From Brevundimonas sp. (GTDB lineage Bacteria > Pseudomonadota > Alphaproteobacteria > Caulobacterales > Caulobacteraceae), in assembly GCA_031119155.1 (NCBI GenBank), contig JAVHYH010000019.1, positions 1 through 21,066 on the forward strand: a DNA stretch of 21,066 nucleotides. The letters are read 5' to 3'. The translations under genes and the position numbers were made by a program. Below, piece after piece: positions 1 through 5,919 of this stretch. Below the pieces are notes generated by a model. That model saw only the letters and a program-made list of their open reading frames with translations, searched no databases and was not told the DNA's origin. Position 1 is the first letter of the stretch; each line of letters starts with the position of its first letter.

Positions 1-337
1 GGATCGAGTTGAGATAGTCGCCGAAGCGGATCGACGAGATGTTGTCGAGGCTGACCTCGACGTTGTCCGAGGTGAAGTTGCGCAGGGACGTCGTCATCAG
101 CCGCACGAGGCGGTCGAAGACGATCTCGAGCATAGGCAGGCGCTCATAGGAGACCAGCGCCGAGTTGATGATCGCCCGGATGCCCGAACGCTCGTTGCCG
201 TCGTCGTCGCCGAGATCGAAGCCGAGGAGGCTGTCGATCTCGTCCTGGTTCAGAACCCGCTCGGTCGCGATGGGCCGGTCGTCGGCCAGCGGCTCGGCGA
301 ACGGGTCGTTGTCATCGGCGAAGGCGGCGTCGGTCAT
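1..337 (-). CDS. fliM: Flagellar motor switch protein FliM, N-terminal part (cut by window edge)
   Basis: FliM is the middle protein of the flagellar C-ring. Its N-terminus binds phosphorylated CheY and so controls rotation direction. Only the first 112 codons lie here. The translated start begins MTDAAFADDNDPF and contains LNQDEIDSLLGF at about residues 29-40, matching the (S/N)QDEIDxLL CheY-binding peptide of the family. The beginning of the middle domain follows (RLPMLEIVFDRLVRLM, then SVRNF-like SLRNFTSDNVEV). The ATG at 337 lies three bases after the fliL stop, so the two genes form one operon transcribed leftward. The family is about 320-370 residues long, so roughly two thirds is outside the window. 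Confidence 0.93.
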   Translation of the reverse strand, partial: MTDAAFADDNDPFAEPLADDRPIATERVLNQDEIDSLLGFDLGDDDGNERSGIRAIINSALVSYERLPMLEIVFDRLVRLMTTSLRNFTSDNVEVSLDNISSIRFGDYLNSI

Positions 338-340
338 GGG

Positions 341-997
341 CTACTGGACCAGCATTTCTTCGATCAGCACGGCGTCGACCTTGCCGGGGGCGGCGATCAG
401 GTTGACGCGGCGCAGGATCTCGGCGCGCAGCTGGAAGCTGCCGGCCGAACCAGCCAGGTCCTCGGGACGCAGTTCGCGCAGGAAGCCCTGGAACATGTCG
501 TTCATGCGCGGCATCTCGCCCTGCAGCTGGTGGGCGACGTCGGCGTCCTGCATCTCAAGCGTGAGCTTGAGCTTGAGGTAGGTCGGGCGGCCATCCGCGG
601 ACTGGATGTTCATCACCATGTCCGGGAGGGTGTAGAAGGTGACGCCGTCCGGGCCTTCGGCGATGGTCCCCAGGGCGGGATTGGGCTCGCCCTCGGCGCC
701 GCCGCCGTGATCACCGCCCTTCTTCTCGGACTTCTTGCCGTGGTCGCCGCCCTTTTTCTCGGCGCCGTGGTCACCGGCGGCCTCGCCATGCTCGCCCTCG
801 GCGGCGGCGGGCTTGGGCTGCATCAGCATGAAGGCGGCCGCGCCGCCCCCGCCCAGCACCACGACGGCGGCCGGGATGATGATGAACAGCAGCGGGATCT
901 TCTTCTTGGCGGGCGCGCCCTCGCCTTCCCCGCCCTCACCGTCGGTGACGGCCGGCAGGTTGGCGTCCGCGTCCTTCTTCTTGCCCAGCTTCAGCAT
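341..997 (-). CDS. fliL: Flagellar basal body-associated protein FliL
   Basis: FliL is a single-pass inner-membrane protein that surrounds the stator units and supports torque. The 218-residue product has a short charged cytoplasmic N-terminus, one membrane segment at about 34-58 (IPLLFIIIPAAVVVLGG...), a long hydrophilic periplasmic linker at about 62-106, and the C-terminal FliL domain (VTFYTLPDMVMNIQ, then the amphipathic MNDMFQGFLRELRPEDL and the terminal LNLIAAPGKVDAVLIEEMLVQ-like end). The linker is unusually rich in His, Gly, Glu and Lys and contains GDHG three times. The gene is directly upstream of fliM. In Caulobacter fliLM is an early CtrA-dependent operon, and a CtrA-like site lies 48 bp upstream of this start. 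Confidence 0.93.
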   Translation of the reverse strand: MLKLGKKKDADANLPAVTDGEGGEGEGAPAKKKIPLLFIIIPAAVVVLGGGGAAAFMLMQPKPAAAEGEHGEAAGDHGAEKKGGDHGKKSEKKGGDHGGGAEGEPNPALGTIAEGPDGVTFYTLPDMVMNIQSADGRPTYLKLKLTLEMQDADVAHQLQGEMPRMNDMFQGFLRELRPEDLAGSAGSFQLRAEILRRVNLIAAPGKVDAVLIEEMLVQ

Positions 998-1044
998 GCG
1001 CCCCGCGCCCCGAGAATCTCAGGCTCCAAAATCGCCCTGTTTTG

Positions 1045-1060
1045 GTTAACGAGCCGTTTA
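1045..1060 (-). promoter_or_regulatory. CtrA-like binding site upstream of fliLM
   Basis: Read on the minus strand the site is TAAA-CGGCTCG-TTAAC, compared with the CtrA consensus TTAA-N7-TTAAC (one mismatch in the first half, correct spacing). It lies 48 bp before the fliL ATG, where a CtrA site overlapping the -35 region would sit. Caulobacter fliL is a known CtrA target; assignment here is by motif and context only. Confidence 0.6.
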
Positions 1061-1064
1061 CGAT

Positions 1065-1079
1065 CGGCAAATCCTGCCG
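1065..1079. promoter_or_regulatory. FlbD ftr-like palindrome
   Basis: CGGCA-AATCC-TGCCG is a perfect 5-bp inverted repeat resembling the ftr enhancer elements bound by the sigma-54 activator FlbD in Caulobacter. Its centre is about 88 bp upstream of the start point predicted from the sigma-54 promoter at 1134-1149, a normal enhancer distance. It also lies about 75 bp upstream of fliL, so it could affect both promoters. The identification rests on my memory of the motif and needs a matrix scan. Confidence 0.5.
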
Positions 1080-1133
1080 GGCGCCCAATGCAGCTTTGCG
1101 GCTGAAACCCCCGCCACGACTGGATTAACCCTG

Positions 1134-1149
1134 TTGGCACGACCGTTGC
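1134..1149 (+). promoter_or_regulatory. Sigma-54 (RpoN) promoter of the flgFGAH operon
   Basis: TTGGCACG-ACCG-TTGC matches the sigma-54 consensus (TTGGCACG-N4-TTGC) at every defined position, with GG at 1136-1137 (-24) and GC at 1148-1149 (-12). Transcription should start near 1160, just before the flgF ribosome-binding site. Rod and ring genes are class III, RpoN- and FlbD-dependent in Caulobacter, so promoter type and gene content agree. Confidence 0.92.
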
Positions 1150-1176
1150 GACGGCGAAGGGCGAAAGGAGCCGCCC

Positions 1177-1914
1177 GTGGAAAACGCCGCCTATGTTGGA
1201 CTGTCCCGCCAGATGACGCTTCGGCGCGAGCTGGACATCGTCGCCAACAACATCGCCAACGCCGACACGACCGGCTTCAAGGTCGAGCAGCTGATGGTCG
1301 GCGAGGAGATCGGCGAGCGGGCCCGCAACGCCTTCGTGCGTCCGGGCGTCAGCTTCGTGCTGGACAACGGCGTGGGCCGCGACTTCGGCCAAGCTCCCCT
1401 GTCCCAGACCGGCCGTTCGCTGGACTTCGCCATCGAGGGCGAAGGCGCCTTCTTCACCGTGCAGGACGGCAACGGACAGGCCTATACCCGCGACGGCGGC
1501 TTCACCCTGGACCCGACCGGCCGCCTGACCACCAAACAGGGCAAGGCGGTGCTGGGCGACGGCGGCGAGATCATCGTGGACCCGCAGCGCGGCCCAATCT
1601 CGGTCGGCGCCGACGGCACCATCAGCCAGGAGGACGAGGTCGTCGGCCGCCTGACGGTCGTGCGCTTCGACAGCCTGGGCGCGCTCGAGAAGAGCGGCGA
1701 CGGCCTGTACCGCAACGCCTCCAACGCCGCGAGCATGGAAGCCACCGACGCCCGCGTGCGTCAGGGCATGCTGGAAGGCTCCAACGTCAATCCGATCCTC
1801 GAGATCACCAACCTGATCGAGATCCAGCGCGCCTACGAGAGCGTGACCCGGATGATCGAAAACACCACCGACCTGTCCCGTCGCTCCGTCGAGCGGCTGG
1901 GCCGGGCGTCGTAA
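1177..1914 (+). CDS. flgF: Flagellar basal-body proximal rod protein FlgF
   Basis: FlgF is a proximal-rod subunit of the flagellar axial structure, exported through the flagellar type III apparatus without a cleaved signal peptide. The 245-residue product has the diagnostic N-terminal rod motif (ANNIANADTTGFK at residues 23-35), the central FlgE/F/G-type domain (FAIEGEGAFFTVQDGNG...YTRDGGF) and the C-terminal coiled D0 segment (EITNLIEIQRAYESVTRMIEN). The GTG start is chosen because AAAGGAG at 1164-1170 lies six bases upstream and the motif-bearing N-terminus begins there. It is the first gene of the sigma-54 operon; its stop at 1912-1914 runs into the flgG ribosome-binding site. Confidence 0.95.
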   Translation: MENAAYVGLSRQMTLRRELDIVANNIANADTTGFKVEQLMVGEEIGERARNAFVRPGVSFVLDNGVGRDFGQAPLSQTGRSLDFAIEGEGAFFTVQDGNGQAYTRDGGFTLDPTGRLTTKQGKAVLGDGGEIIVDPQRGPISVGADGTISQEDEVVGRLTVVRFDSLGALEKSGDGLYRNASNAASMEATDARVRQGMLEGSNVNPILEITNLIEIQRAYESVTRMIENTTDLSRRSVERLGRAS

Positions 1915-1928
1915 GGGAGGACTGAGAC

Positions 1929-2717
1929 ATGCGCGCACTCAGAACCGCAGCTTCGGGCATGGAAGCCCAGCAGCTGAACGTGGAGGTCATCTCCAACAAC
2001 ATCGCGAACATGAACACCATTGGCTACAAGCGCCAACGGGCAGAGTTCCAGGATCTCCTCTACCACAACCTGGAACGCATGGGCGCGCAGTCCTCGACCC
2101 AGGGCACGGTCGTGCCGACCGGCATCCAGATCGGCGCCGGCGTGAAGGCCGGAGCGGTCTATCGCATCACCGAACAGGGCACGCCCCAGCTGACCGGCGG
2201 CCGGTACGACATGGCCATCGACGGTCAGGGCTATTTCCAGATCCTGATGCCGTCGGGCGAGACGGCCTACACCCGCGCCGGCAATTTCTCGATCAACGGC
2301 GAGGGCCAGCTGGTCACCGACGACGGCTATGCGGTGCAGCCGAACATCAACATCCCGCAGGACACGGTCGACGTTCAGATCTCCAAGTCCGGCCAGGTGC
2401 AGGTGTTCACCGACGGCAACACGGCCCCGCAGGTCGTCGGCCAGATCGAACTGGCGACCTTCTTCAACGAGGCGGGCCTGGAAGCCATCGGCGACAACCT
2501 GCTGCTGGAGACGGCGGCGTCCGGCCCGGCCAACGTCGGCGCGCCCGGCGAGATCGGCTACGGCGACATCCTGCACAAGTTCACCGAGTCCTCGAACGTC
2601 GATGCGGTGTCGGAAATCTCGGCCCTGATCATCGCCCAGCGGGCCTATGAGATGAACTCCAAGGTCATCACCACCGCCGACCAGATGCTGTCGGTCAGCG
2701 CGCAGGTGAAGTCGTGA
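1929..2717 (+). CDS. flgG: Flagellar basal-body distal rod protein FlgG
   Basis: FlgG polymerises into the distal rod that passes through the P and L rings. The product is 262 residues, the normal family length. It starts MRALRTAASGMEAQQLNVEV, carries SNNIANMNTIGYK at residues 22-34, has the FlgG-specific region GTVVPTGIQIGAGVKAGAV followed by YDMAIDGQGYFQI, and ends with the coiled AQRAYEMNSKVITTADQML segment. The ATG is preceded by GGGAGGA, six to seven bases upstream. It follows flgF by 14 bases and overlaps flgA by four bases (GTGA), so translation is probably coupled. Confidence 0.97.
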   Translation: MRALRTAASGMEAQQLNVEVISNNIANMNTIGYKRQRAEFQDLLYHNLERMGAQSSTQGTVVPTGIQIGAGVKAGAVYRITEQGTPQLTGGRYDMAIDGQGYFQILMPSGETAYTRAGNFSINGEGQLVTDDGYAVQPNINIPQDTVDVQISKSGQVQVFTDGNTAPQVVGQIELATFFNEAGLEAIGDNLLLETAASGPANVGAPGEIGYGDILHKFTESSNVDAVSEISALIIAQRAYEMNSKVITTADQMLSVSAQVKS

Positions 2718-3313
2718 AGTCCCTGATCCTGGCCGCCGTCAGCGCCGTGACGCTGGCGCTCGCGGGCCCTGCCCTCGCCGGTCCGGTGACGCTGAAGGCC
2801 AATCCGGTGGACACCGACGGCCAGGTCACCCTGGGCGACATTTTCGACGGCGCGGACGGGGCGGCCAATGTGGTCGTCGGCCGTCGCGCCGGCCCCTCGA
2901 TCGTGTTCGAGGCCGGCCAGCTGCAGAGCCTGGCGCGTCAGGCGGGGCTGCACTGGGCAAATCCGACCGGGTTGCGCCGGGTGGTCGTGCGCGACGCCGG
3001 CATGGCGCCGGGCGGCGCCGTTTCCGCCGCGCCCGCCGTGGTCGCCCCGGCAGGCTATGCCGCCCCCGCCCGCGTCGCTCCGGGCCAGCGGGTGATCAGC
3101 CGCAACGACATGGTCGAGGTCATCTACGAGACCGGCGGCGTCCGCCTGACCATCACCGGCCGGGCCGAAGGCAATGCCGCGGAAGGCCAGTCGCTGGCGG
3201 TCCGCAACCTGCAATCCAACCGCATCATCGACACCGTGGCCACCGGGCCGGGCCGCGCCATCGCCGGTCCCGCCGCCCAGACCGCCCGCACCCAACAGTT
3301 CGCCGCCCGATAG
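2714..3313 (+). CDS. flgA: Flagellar P-ring assembly chaperone FlgA
   Basis: FlgA is a periplasmic chaperone for assembly of the P ring (FlgI). The 199-residue product begins with a Sec signal peptide (MKSLILAAVSAVTLALAGPALA) and ends with the SAF/FlgA-type domain, recognisable from RVISRNDMVEVIYETGGVRLTITGRAEGNAAEGQSL at about 128-160 followed by VRNLQSNRIIDTVATGPG. The GTG start overlaps the flgG stop codon (GTGA), which fixes the start. No flgI is present in the window, so P-ring structural genes must lie elsewhere, unlike the enterobacterial flgGHI order. Confidence 0.9.
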   Translation: MKSLILAAVSAVTLALAGPALAGPVTLKANPVDTDGQVTLGDIFDGADGAANVVVGRRAGPSIVFEAGQLQSLARQAGLHWANPTGLRRVVVRDAGMAPGGAVSAAPAVVAPAGYAAPARVAPGQRVISRNDMVEVIYETGGVRLTITGRAEGNAAEGQSLAVRNLQSNRIIDTVATGPGRAIAGPAAQTARTQQFAAR

Positions 3314-3324
3314 GGGAAAGTTCC

Positions 3325-4068
3325 ATGCGTAAAGCCATGATCCTGACCGCCGCCGCCCTGTCCGCCCTGTCGCTGGGCGCCTGTTCGACCGCCATCGAGG
3401 CCGTGCGCGGTCCCGACCTGTCGGCGATCAACTATCCGGCGGCCATGGTGCCCGCCCATCAGGTCTATCTGCCCTCGGCGGACCAGCAGCGCGCCGATCG
3501 CGCCGCCAGCGCCAACAGCCTGTGGCGGACGGGCGCCCGCACCTTCTTCGGCGACCAGCGCGCCCGCCGCGTCGGCGACATCCTGACGGTCAACATCGAC
3601 ATCGACGACCGCGCCCAGACCAACAACTCGACCAACCGCAGCCGCAGCAACTCGGCCTCGGGCGGGGTGACCAATTTCTTCGGGCTGGAAAGCAGCATCG
3701 GCCGGGCCTTCCCCGGCGGCTTCGACCCCGCCACCATGGTCGGCATGGAAGGCGAGTCCAACGCGACGGGCAACGGCTCGGTGAACCGGGCCGAGAAGGT
3801 CAGCCTGACCATCGCCGCCGTGGTGTCGGACGTGTTGCCCAACGGCAACCTGATCATCCAGGGTCGGCAGGAAGTGCGCACCAACCGCGAGGTGCGCGAA
3901 CTGACCGTCGCCGGCATCGTGCGCCCCGAGGACATCTCGGCCGCCAACACCATCAACCACACCCAGATCGCCGAGGCTCGCATCAGCTACGGCGGCCGTG
4001 GCGACATCAGCCGCATGCAGGCCACCCCGGCCGCCCAGTCGCTGGTGGAGCGGTTCTCGCCGTTCTGA
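3325..4068 (+). CDS. flgH: Flagellar L-ring lipoprotein FlgH
   Basis: FlgH forms the L ring, the outer-membrane bushing of the flagellar rod. The 247-residue product is a lipoprotein precursor with lipobox LGAC (Cys20) after a hydrophobic signal. It contains family-typical segments: SLWRTGARTFFGDQRARRVGDILTVNI (about 66-92), SLTIAAVVSDVLPNGNLIIQG and VRELTVAGIVRPEDI, and ends SLVERFSPF, the usual FlgH C-terminus. GGGGAAAG lies upstream of the ATG, and only 11 bases separate it from flgA, so it closes the flgFGAH operon. Nothing in the reading frame looks damaged. Confidence 0.96.
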   Translation: MRKAMILTAAALSALSLGACSTAIEAVRGPDLSAINYPAAMVPAHQVYLPSADQQRADRAASANSLWRTGARTFFGDQRARRVGDILTVNIDIDDRAQTNNSTNRSRSNSASGGVTNFFGLESSIGRAFPGGFDPATMVGMEGESNATGNGSVNRAEKVSLTIAAVVSDVLPNGNLIIQGRQEVRTNREVRELTVAGIVRPEDISAANTINHTQIAEARISYGGRGDISRMQATPAAQSLVERFSPF

Positions 4069-4392
4069 TTGCGGCGACTCGGTCGGTGGCGGCCAACCGG
4101 TTTCGATGGCGGCTGGGAAGTGATTGGTGGTTGGTGATTGGTGATTGGTGGGCGGCGGCTGAACCGCCCGCTCGCGCCTCGCCCCAGATCCAGGCCGCAT
4201 CGAACCACCAATCACCAATCACCAATCACTGGCGTGGCTCAACGCCCGCTCGACCAGGCATCTGGGCCAGTTCCACCCCAGCGGCCACCGCGTCTTTTCC
4301 ATCACGGGGTGAATTTCGTCAGCCAGCGTTCAGCTGAGCCGTGAACTCTTAACGGACATCAACGTTTGCCGATCAGAGGTGAGTGTTAGTCC
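4069..4392. other. Gene-free 324-bp region after flgH
   Basis: No credible gene is seen on either strand. The region holds a heptamer-based inverted repeat (4119-4230), a small GC-rich hairpin between its arms (GGGCGG-N8-CCGCCC at 4150-4169), and towards the right end a stretch with CTTAACGG (4348-4355) that may be the promoter for the exported-protein cluster starting at 4393. The ribosome-binding site for that gene is AGAGGTGAG near 4375-4383. There is no T-run typical of an intrinsic terminator for flgH. Confidence 0.7.
4119..4230. repeat. Inverted repeat made of GATTGGT heptamers
   Basis: The left arm (4119-4151) consists of AGT, then four heptamers (GATTGGT, GGTTGGT, GATTGGT, GATTGGT) and GG. 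The right arm (4205-4230) is its reverse complement with three heptamers (ACCAATC units). The last 26 bases of the left arm pair with the right arm with a single mismatch, across a spacer of about 53 bases that contains its own 6-bp GC hairpin. It could act as a transcript-end structure for flgH or be an interspersed repeat element; the sequence alone does not decide. Confidence 0.85.
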
Positions 4393-4857
4393 ATGTTGAA
4401 GTTCGCCATTCCCGCCGTCGCCGCCCTGGGCCTGATCGCCTTCGCCGCGCAGTCCAGCGCCACCAATGTGGACGCGGGGCAGCCGGGCATGGGCTGGCAC
4501 CTCAGCAACGAGGGGGCCATGGCCAAGCTGGCCTATGGCGTCGAGAACTCGGACCAGTTGGCGCTGATGATGACCTGCGAGCCCGGTCGGGCGCAGGCAG
4601 TGATCTACGGCGACGTCCAGCCCGCCAGCCCGCGCCTGATGCGGGCTTCTATGACCGAGGCGGCCATCGATCCGATGACCGGCGGGATGGAGGATGAGGC
4701 CACCATCTCGCTGCGCGATCCGACCATGCAGGCCATGGCCCGCACCGGTCGTCTGACGGTCGAGGGCGAGGCCGGGCAATTCCAGCTGACCGCCACCGCC
4801 GCCGAGCGGGCGATGATCGATCGCTTCTTCGCCTATTGCGGAACCGATCACGTCTGA
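4393..4857 (+). CDS. Exported protein of unknown function, paralogue 1 of 3
   Basis: This is not a family I can name. The 154-residue product has a Sec signal peptide (MLKFAIPAVAALGLIAFAAQSSA) and a small mature domain with two cysteines, Cys62 (LMMTCEPG) and Cys149 (RFFAYCG), well placed for a disulfide. Segments GWHLSNEGAMAKLAYGVENSDQ and IDRFFAYCG recur in the gene at 5361 (DWFFHQDGDGALLAYGLEESDD, VERFFAFCG), and a weaker version is in the gene at 4898, so the three form a tandem family. AGAGGTGAG lies about ten bases upstream of the ATG. A periplasmic location is inferred. Confidence 0.8.
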   Translation: MLKFAIPAVAALGLIAFAAQSSATNVDAGQPGMGWHLSNEGAMAKLAYGVENSDQLALMMTCEPGRAQAVIYGDVQPASPRLMRASMTEAAIDPMTGGMEDEATISLRDPTMQAMARTGRLTVEGEAGQFQLTATAAERAMIDRFFAYCGTDHV

Positions 4858-4876
4858 CCACGTCTTAAGGTCAGAC
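4852..4876. repeat. Stem-loop spanning the stop codon of paralogue 1
   Basis: GTCTGACC (4852-4859) and GGTCAGAC (4869-4876) form a perfect 8-bp inverted repeat around a 9-base loop. The TGA stop codon at 4855-4857 sits in the left arm. No T-run follows, so it is not a standard intrinsic terminator. It may reduce read-through or stabilise mRNA between the first and second paralogues. Confidence 0.6.
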
Positions 4877-4897
4877 ACATCAGCGGGGGCTGAACCC

Positions 4898-5347
4898 ATG
4901 ATCGCCATTCTGGCCGCCACGGCGGCCCTTGCCCTGTGGCCGCAGACCGCGGCGGCGGCGCCGTCCGAGGCCGCCTGGACCTGGACCCTGTACAGCGACG
5001 ACACGCCCGTGGTGCTGGCCAATGAGGTGCCGGATACCGCCAACCTGCGTTCGACGCTGGAGTGCGAGCCCGGCAGCAATGTCGCGCGCCTGACCGTCTA
5101 TGGCGGCGAGCAGGCGACGCCCGGCATGGCGCGGATCACGGCGGGAAGCGCCGCCGCCGTCGCCGAGGCGCAGGCCGGACGGGGCGGCAGCCTGAAGCTG
5201 GCCCTGCGCACCGATCACCCGGTCTTCGCCGCCTTCGCCGCGGGCGGACCGCTGGGCGTGGCTGTGGGTGAACAGCGCAGAACCGTCGAGGTTCCGGCCG
5301 CCCATCTTGCCAAGCTGCGCCGGTTCGCGGAACTGTGCTCCGGCTGA
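4898..5347 (+). CDS. Exported protein of unknown function, paralogue 2 of 3
   Basis: The 149-residue product has an alanine-rich signal peptide (MIAILAATAALALWPQTAAAA) and a mature domain matching its neighbours in layout: WTWTLYSDDTPVVLANEVPD, then LRSTLECEPG with Cys56, a VYGG turn, and a C-terminal KLRRFAELCSG with Cys147. Cysteine spacing and the CEPG motif are shared with paralogue 1, while other positions have diverged strongly. The ATG at 4898 has only GGGGG about eight bases upstream, so the start is probable rather than certain. It lies 40 bases after paralogue 1 and 13 bases before paralogue 3, consistent with one transcript. Confidence 0.75.
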   Translation: MIAILAATAALALWPQTAAAAPSEAAWTWTLYSDDTPVVLANEVPDTANLRSTLECEPGSNVARLTVYGGEQATPGMARITAGSAAAVAEAQAGRGGSLKLALRTDHPVFAAFAAGGPLGVAVGEQRRTVEVPAAHLAKLRRFAELCSG

Positions 5348-5360
5348 CCCGGAGGTTCCC

Positions 5361-5867
5361 ATGCGCGTCCCCGCCCTGTTCGTGCTGTCCAGCCTGACGC
5401 TGGCGCTGGCCGCGTGCGGCACGACCTCGCAACCCGGCATGGGGCTGAGCGTCGCCTCGTCGGGCGCGCCCGCGCCGGTGGAGGGCTACGACTGGTTCTT
5501 CCATCAGGACGGCGACGGCGCGCTGCTGGCCTACGGGCTGGAAGAGAGCGACGACCTGCGGATCGGCATGGAATGCCGCAAGAGCACCGGCCGGCTGGCG
5601 CTGAGCACCCTGGCCCCGGAGGGCGCCGCCGCCGAGATCCATCTGGAATCGGGGGGCGACACAGAGCGTTATCCGGCGCTGTCCGAGCCGTCGGAGCTGA
5701 ACGACGGCCTGTTCCTGACCGCCGAGGCCAAGGCGGGCGATCCGGTCTTCCAGCGCTTCCGCCGCCTCGGCTGGCTGGCGCTGTGGCAGGGGGAGGAACG
5801 TCACGCCTATGCGCCCCAGCCGGGCTCGGGCGACCGCGTCGAACGGTTCTTCGCCTTCTGCGGTTGA
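5361..5867 (+). CDS. Predicted lipoprotein of unknown function, paralogue 3 of 3
   Basis: The 168-residue product is the membrane-anchored member of the trio. It has a lipobox LAAC (Cys19) after a hydrophobic signal, then the shared core YDWFFHQDGDGALLAYGLEESDDLRIGMECR (conserved Cys72) and the C-terminal VERFFAFCG (Cys167). The ATG at 5361 is chosen over an upstream in-frame ATG at 5268, because GGAGG at 5351-5355 is correctly spaced and the lipoprotein signal begins there; the upstream start would overlap paralogue 2 by 80 bases. Function is unknown. The shared core suggests a fold common to all three, presented in different envelope locations. Confidence 0.8.
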   Translation: MRVPALFVLSSLTLALAACGTTSQPGMGLSVASSGAPAPVEGYDWFFHQDGDGALLAYGLEESDDLRIGMECRKSTGRLALSTLAPEGAAAEIHLESGGDTERYPALSEPSELNDGLFLTAEAKAGDPVFQRFRRLGWLALWQGEERHAYAPQPGSGDRVERFFAFCG

Positions 5868-5919
5868 CGGAACGGCTCCGCTCCGGTGCAGTCCGGCCCC
5901 GGATCCGGGAGGGAGCCCC

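Noticed and set aside
1124..1130. ATTAACC as a second CtrA site near flgF
   Set aside because: Only one half-site is present; no TTAA lies seven bases upstream.
5809..5919. Upstream ATG for the DUF885 protein
   Set aside because: It would add 37 non-conserved residues before a clear signal peptide and overlap paralogue 3. ATG 5920 has a good ribosome-binding site.
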